DNA of 64,000 bases from assembly GCF_030272615.1 (NCBI RefSeq), contig NC_081415.1, positions 187,798,270 to 187,862,269 of the forward strand, written 5' to 3'. Positions 59,437 to 64,000 of the stretch are shown here, in pieces. The notes beneath the pieces are model-generated. The model had not been told where the DNA came from, searched no databases, and was given only the letters and a program-made list of their open reading frames with translations. Numbering within the stretch: the first letter of the stretch is position 1; each line of letters begins with the position of its first letter. This DNA is from Cryptomeria japonica (lineage: Eukaryota; Streptophyta; Pinopsida; Cupressales; Cupressaceae). The position numbers and the translations under genes were made by a program.

Positions 59437-61813
59437 TGTTGTCATTGATGTCAACCGGTATGGGATGACCACTAGTAGAACAGATGTATGTACAAAACTA
59501 ATATGGAGGACTATTGGATGTGATATCTTGGATATCACCTTGTGTTGCAGAACACTAGAAATGGAAAGAAATATGACCTTAGGTGTCATCAGTACACACG
59601 TTAGTGCCTGACTTGTGTGATGAGATAGAGAGGTGTTTGAGCGGTTGTTTGTGATGAAGAGGAAGAATGTTACCTGAATCACATCAACACTGAAGGAAAA
59701 GAATGAAAAGGTCTGTAAGGTTGCAGAAAAACATGACTCCCACTAGATGAAGATGCAATCAACATGAGAAGCAATGATTGACAGTGAATGTGCTCACATC
59801 AGTTCACATGTGCCTATTTGAAGAGATGTTGCACAAATAGGGAAGTCACATGAGTAAACTGCATGATGTAGAATACAAGGTGCCACTCCACCGGTAAGTG
59901 GAGCTTATGTCCTATTATGCATTGAGTGCATTATAGTAAATGGTGAGATAAGGGTGAAGAGGTAAAGGAAAGTACTTGAAGGATCACACTGGATCTACCG
60001 GTGAACTGAGGGAATTCCTTAAGTACATGAGATCAGGGGTTATGCACTGGACTGACACAGAAGGCATGTTGGGATGCCAGTACAAGGGAAGTGTGAAGTG
60101 TTTGTGACCTTGACAAACTGGTAGAGGAATTAATAGAATTGATCAAGGAGAAGGCAAGGATGAGTAGATGCAAATAAAGGAATGTGACCTTACTGAAGAT
60201 GGTGTCCGGTGAAGGATGATGACAGAATGTCATCAAGAAGGTTTACCAGTATATAAGTCCATTGGTAATATGAGCAAAGGTGCATATGCAAATGTCTTCC
60301 TACCTTGTGGGATTGACATACTCAAGAAAGACATGTCTGACGACTGGTCAAGGTATTCCACCAACAATTCAGTAGAGTGCAAACATGATGAGTAAACCGG
60401 TACAATGTGAAAGATAGACAAAGTTGATAAACCGACAGAAAGGAGGAACTAGTAAAAAGTTTGGTCGATGATCCTATGAGGACCAACGTGAAGAGTCAAG
60501 GTGGTAGAGCTAGTCGCCTTAGATGCCACATGGAGTCAATGTGGCAAACCTACATTTGGATAAGGATGGAATGTACATCGACAAGGTAGTTGCAGGGTTG
60601 GTCGACATTAATGGAGGATCCCACAAATCCTGGATATGTTGCAAAGTTTAGTGGCTCGAGGTCGGGAGGACAACTACAAACTAGCTAAGAGTGATTGAGG
60701 AGATCGAGGTGGATGAAGGAAACAACAAAACCAAATCTCGGTGTTTGACCAAGAGACCAGCCAATAAGGTAAAAAGCAGATCGCCAAAGATGGAAGGCGT
60801 GATCTAAGAGGCACATAAATGGCAAATTTTTGCAGACTGGCAGTCTGGAAGATTAGATGGGACAAGATCTTATTAGATTTGGTTTTCCTCGAGGATGGTG
60901 AAGAAACTCTAACCTCCTAGAATTTGAACGAGCTTTCAGTGGGAAAACCAATCTATAAATATGAAGGCAAAAAGATATTGAGGTGTTGTTGCAGAATAGA
61001 AGGATATTGTGTTAGTGTGAAGTGTGATACTTTTGCAAGTAAGAGAAAATAAGATAAGTGCTCAACGAGCATCTGACAAGTGAGTGTGAGTGAGGGTGAA
61101 CCTGGTTCAAATATTTAGCCAGTAGGAGAAGCAAAACCGGTAGTGGTTATACCAGCATAGGAAGAGGGAAGAGAGATGCGTAGAAGGTAGATAGTGGATT
61201 GGTAGAGTTGAGCATTGATAAAGGGTAGAGTAGTGAGGAGGAGATCCCATAGAGAAGAAGAATTGAAGAGGTGTAATGGTAGGAATTATCGGTAGAGAAG
61301 TGGGAAGTGTGAGTAGCAAGAGAAGTGATTTGGTGTTGCAGAGAAGGTATCTCACCAGCAGGGTAAGGTATTTGGAATGGTTGCAAGATTCACTTGTAAT
61401 AGAGTAACCACTTTTGTATTTGATGTTTTCATTGTGAACACTGAGTTGTAGCTCGGTGCATGGGTTGTATCTCCTTTGGATTGTAGCCCATAAATCAGGC
61501 AGGGGTTGTAGCCCATATATTAGGTAGGGGTTGTAGCTCCTTGGGTCGGTGCCCTAAACTTTATAATAGAGGTTTGATTGCGAGGCTGGATTGGAGCACT
61601 AGACTCTAGCAGCATTGGTCACTGAGGTTTTTCCCATCTTGGGTTTTCCTCGTACATGCTAGTGTTATGAGATGTCTCCTTGTGTGTGATTGCAATTGTT
61701 TTGGTTTCCCCAATCCATTAACCGGTATGCTCACATAGGATAGCTAAAGGGAAAAATATTTGAGAACCACTCATTCACCCCCTCCCCCTCTCAATGGTGC
61801 ATTGTGTCTAACA
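59437..61813 (+). repeat. 3' LTR of gag-only element 2
   Basis: It starts TGTTGTCATTGATGTCAACC after the polypurine tract. TATAAAT is at 60954 and the TTGTAGCTCC tandem motif at 61444-61545. It ends GTGTCTAACA at 61813, followed by TSD AGCAG. Confidence 0.85.
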
Positions 61814-61869
61814 AGCAGGTAAATCACGTAAAGCAAAGTTTGAAGTGTTAAAAGAGTTCAAATGCAGCA

Positions 61870-63010
61870 ATGACAACTCTAGTTCAAGATGGCTTCAAAA
61901 ACTCTAATAAAAAACTCTAGTACTTCTGTATTCAAATCTTGGACATCTTCCCTCTGAATCAACCTACCTTTCTGTTGGGTTTTTGTCCATCAACTATTAA
62001 GGACAAGCCTATTCTTTTCACATATTTCCACAGATACAACACAACTTAAATGTATCCCTAGTCGATGCAAAGCAACCTTTGCTCCACCAATACCAGAAAA
62101 TAGAGAAAGAACTTTAATGCCATTAGGATAAAATGCTTTCAAGACAAATAAATGGTATGCAACTATATCTATTTGGAATGCATTACCCAAACAGTGCAAT
62201 CGATCAGTCGCACAAGAAGTTCCACGAGTGTGATCTTTTTCAAATCCTAATATAATTTCTGTCTTGTCAACCTCTAGAGGAGCCACCTAACCTAGCCCCA
62301 CCCATACCAAGTTCCATTCTTTTCACTTTTCAAGAATGTATTTATGTTCACTATCTTGCAGTTTCCCTTGTGAATTTGCAATTATAGTACAGAGTTCTTC
62401 ACGAAGGACACTACCACATCATCGAGAGTCTATGCAATTCAATTTTTTTCTTTGATCCCATGGAGGCCAATAGTCCTTTGTCTGAGGAAGTGCTTCCTAA
62501 ATAGTAATGGGGGGGAGAGGTAATTCTTGTAATTTCCCTTCTATTGGGAGATTGTGTACATAACCTCTTGGCATTATAGAAGCTGAAAAGTACTTCGAGT
62601 CCACCAACTTTGGTTCCATGCACTATAGAAATTTTTGGATACTGTCTTCCAAATATCCTTCGGTGCAAAAGCATCATTCTCATAATATAAAAAAGGTGGC
62701 CCTTGCATGAACACGTTGATTTCCTCCAAGCATGGCCCAATAGGTTTCCCAGAAACTCCAAAACCTATTAGTCCCTCTAGACATAAATTAGAGACGTCAC
62801 ATCACACACTCTAGACATTGTTTGTTTGTATTGCATACTCTCTATGTATTTATCACCCTTTCACACTTTCCTCTACTTTTCTCCAATTGCTCTCTTCTGG
62901 GCAGCTGATGAGCTTGTTTCCATGTCATTCAAGATAATGCCTGCTTGCTTTCTTTTACGAAATTTATTTGCACATGACTCTTCAGCTTTTATCTTTTGCT
63001 TCTTCAGATG
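61870..63010 (-). pseudogene. DRM-type cytosine-5 methyltransferase pseudogene, right copy (inverted)
   Basis: The minus strand repeats the left copy: FGVSGKPIGP, GPPFLYYEN, FAPKDIWKTVS, VAPLEVDKTEIILGF, GNAFQIDIVAYHL, KVLSLFSGIGGAKVALHRLG and CVVSVEICEKNR. Motif I (SGIGG) and motif II (SVEICEKN) keep the usual residues here, unlike the left copy. A TGA replaces a Trp codon after VLNS, and several frameshifts exist in the N-part. The copy ends before motif IV, as on the left, so both copies descend from an already truncated unit. Confidence 0.85.
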
Positions 63011-63240
63011 ATTAAATAAAATAAGCATCTGTAAAGAAAAGATTTAGTCATTTGATGTTACATATTATCTAATGGAAAGATCCTAGATCCAATTCTTGGA
63101 GAAAGGAAACATCATTGATAATATTTTTTTCAAAGAAGACTAAATTAAATAAATTAAAAATATTTTAAGTAATTTTTAAAAGTAGAAATCATTCAATGCT
63201 TTCATGCACTAATGGCCAAGTCGTCAGACCCACAGCATCT

Positions 63241-63660
63241 GATCCCGTCGGAATTTCGACGATAACTAAAGAAACATCCAACAAGGATGTTGTATGTCCG
63301 ACGTCACTTCCATGTCAGACGGTCATCGATGCATGGTAGTGGGGGAGCGTTGGAATTTCGACCGTAATCTAATGCCATTTTTGGTCGAAGGAGAAAACAT
63401 AGCAGCCGTCGGAAGAGTTCAAGGTGTCGTTAGAATTATGACGCTCAATGGCATTGTCGGGAAGCCCGACGACGAGTTTTCGACGACTACATTTGTTGGC
63501 AATCTAACGATGGGTGGTCAGAAATTAGCCCCGAATGTACTAGGGCATGCGTTGAGGAAGATGAAAGTCACTGTCAAAGTATCAATGAACTATTTCCATT
63601 ATTTTCTCAAAAAACAACAAAAGTGGAGACATCATCAAGTGGAATTTGGCTAATATACTT
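63241..63660 (+). other. CpG-rich segment with TTTCGACG words, possible CACTA subterminal remnant
   Basis: CpG is dense here compared with the rest of the window, and GTCGGAATTTCGACGAT, GGAATTTCGACCG and TTTTCGACGACT occur within 230 bases. The words resemble those after 34277. No CACTA or TAGTG end is placed. A 119-codon open frame (63294-63653) has no recognised motif and I do not call it a gene. Confidence 0.3.
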
Positions 63661-64000
63661 TTCTCTCTAGCCTTTATTCTATGTGATGTTTAGACTTGCT
63701 GATTATCTACTTTCTCATGCTCTAATGAGCCTTTGTAACTATTGTGCAATAACAACCCTGTAGTATTCTGACCCTCATACTCTTATGAGTCTCTGTTTGC
63801 AAGGACTTGCTTATGATGTAATTCTTGGTTGTGGATTGTTGTCCACTTTAGCTCTATCAACATTATATATTTTGTTGTAACTACTTATTGTAATATTAGC
63901 TTTATCCAATAATTTTTTTTTCCTTCAAATCCAATTTTCAAACTTGATTACTCCATCTTATCCGCAAGCCCTACCCACTTCTAATATTTATTTATTTATA
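63661..64000. other. Unassigned right edge
   Basis: AT-rich sequence with no gene seen. A duplicated phrase (CTCATGCTCTAATGAG and CTCATACTCTTATGAG) occurs at 63715 and 63775. Confidence 0.4.

Larger units (their letters stand above)
53652..61813 (+). mobile_element. Gag-only copia-like element 2 (TR-GAG type), TSD AGCAG
   Basis: LTRs are 53652-56053 and 59437-61813, with TSD AGCAG at 53647-53651 and 61814-61818. A tRNA-iMet PBS follows the first LTR, and a polypurine tract CAAAGGGGGAGAT (59424) precedes the second. The interior (3.4 kb) encodes only a decayed Gag. No protease, integrase, RT or RNase H is visible. The LTR pair differs at about one base in ten in the first 170 bases, so it is older than LARD-1. 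The host sequence is the right DRM arm. Confidence 0.88.
53525..63240 (-). repeat. Right arm of DRM inverted repeat (split by the 53652-61813 element)
   Basis: The arm consists of 63240-61819 and 53651-53525 read on the minus strand. It retains the uninterrupted target site of the DNA transposon (ATCATTGATA at 63111). Outside 63240 similarity to the left arm ends. Confidence 0.85.

Noticed and set aside
63294-63653. 119-codon open frame at the right edge
   Set aside because: It sits in CpG-rich sequence built of TTCGACG-type words and has no recognisable motif or supporting context.
34277-63660. One giant CACTA element spanning the LINE, PPR and DRM regions
   Set aside because: Both places share TTTCGACG words, but no TAGTG terminus or transposase was found, and independent TE boundaries lie in between.

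Overview
This window looks like transposon-dominated nuclear DNA from a land plant with a large genome. The mix of copia, Tat-like gypsy, LARD and LINE debris, with pseudogenes of PPR and DRM families, would suit a gymnosperm, but the sequence does not prove that. I see no intact host gene, no rRNA or tRNA gene and no CRISPR. Nearly everything is a nested set of mobile elements, most of them non-autonomous. They can be separated by long terminal repeats, primer-binding sites, polypurine tracts and target-site duplications (TSDs) that I read by eye.

Left third (1-27518). A copia element on the minus strand (5' LTR 9745-10229 continuing at 26949-27518, tRNA-iMet primer site 9731-9742, gag 9687-8641) was hit twice. 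LARD-1 (1-8640, plus strand, LTRs about 1.67 kb) cuts its gag. LARD-2 (10230-26943, minus strand, TSD CCTTC) sits in its LTR. LARD-2 in turn hosts a gag-only copia-like element (16793-23430), next to a separate LTR-like AT-rich block with 61-bp tandem repeats. Neither LARD encodes pol, but each carries one long sense-strand ORF that I do not recognise.

Middle (27519-40890). This holds a decayed Tat-lineage gypsy pol fragment, a nearly full-length but broken L1-like LINE (29870-34276), a possible CACTA terminus, two PPR pseudogene fragments in opposite orientations, and a second LINE fragment joined to one of the PPR pieces. A stretch of about 4.4 kb could not be assigned.

Right third (40880-63240). 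Two arms of a pseudogene of a DRM-type (domains-rearranged) DNA cytosine methyltransferase form a large inverted repeat. The left arm (40880-41006 plus 50812-52255) was split by a 9.8-kb DNA transposon, 41007-50811. The right arm (63240-61819 plus 53651-53525, reversed) was split by a second gag-only copia-like element, 53652-61813 (TSD AGCAG). The right arm keeps the empty target site of the DNA transposon, so its ends are firmly placed: TSD CAAT and terminal inverted repeats of about 30 bp.

The DNA transposon is the most interesting object. It carries a transposase-like gene read in one frame over 2.3 kb and broken only by five transition-type stop codons. A convergent ten-exon second gene is almost intact. 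Sixteen degenerate palindromic 14-bp boxes (consensus AGCGCGTACGCGCT) lie in subterminal arrays with a spacing of about 29 bp. I cannot assign it to a superfamily with confidence.
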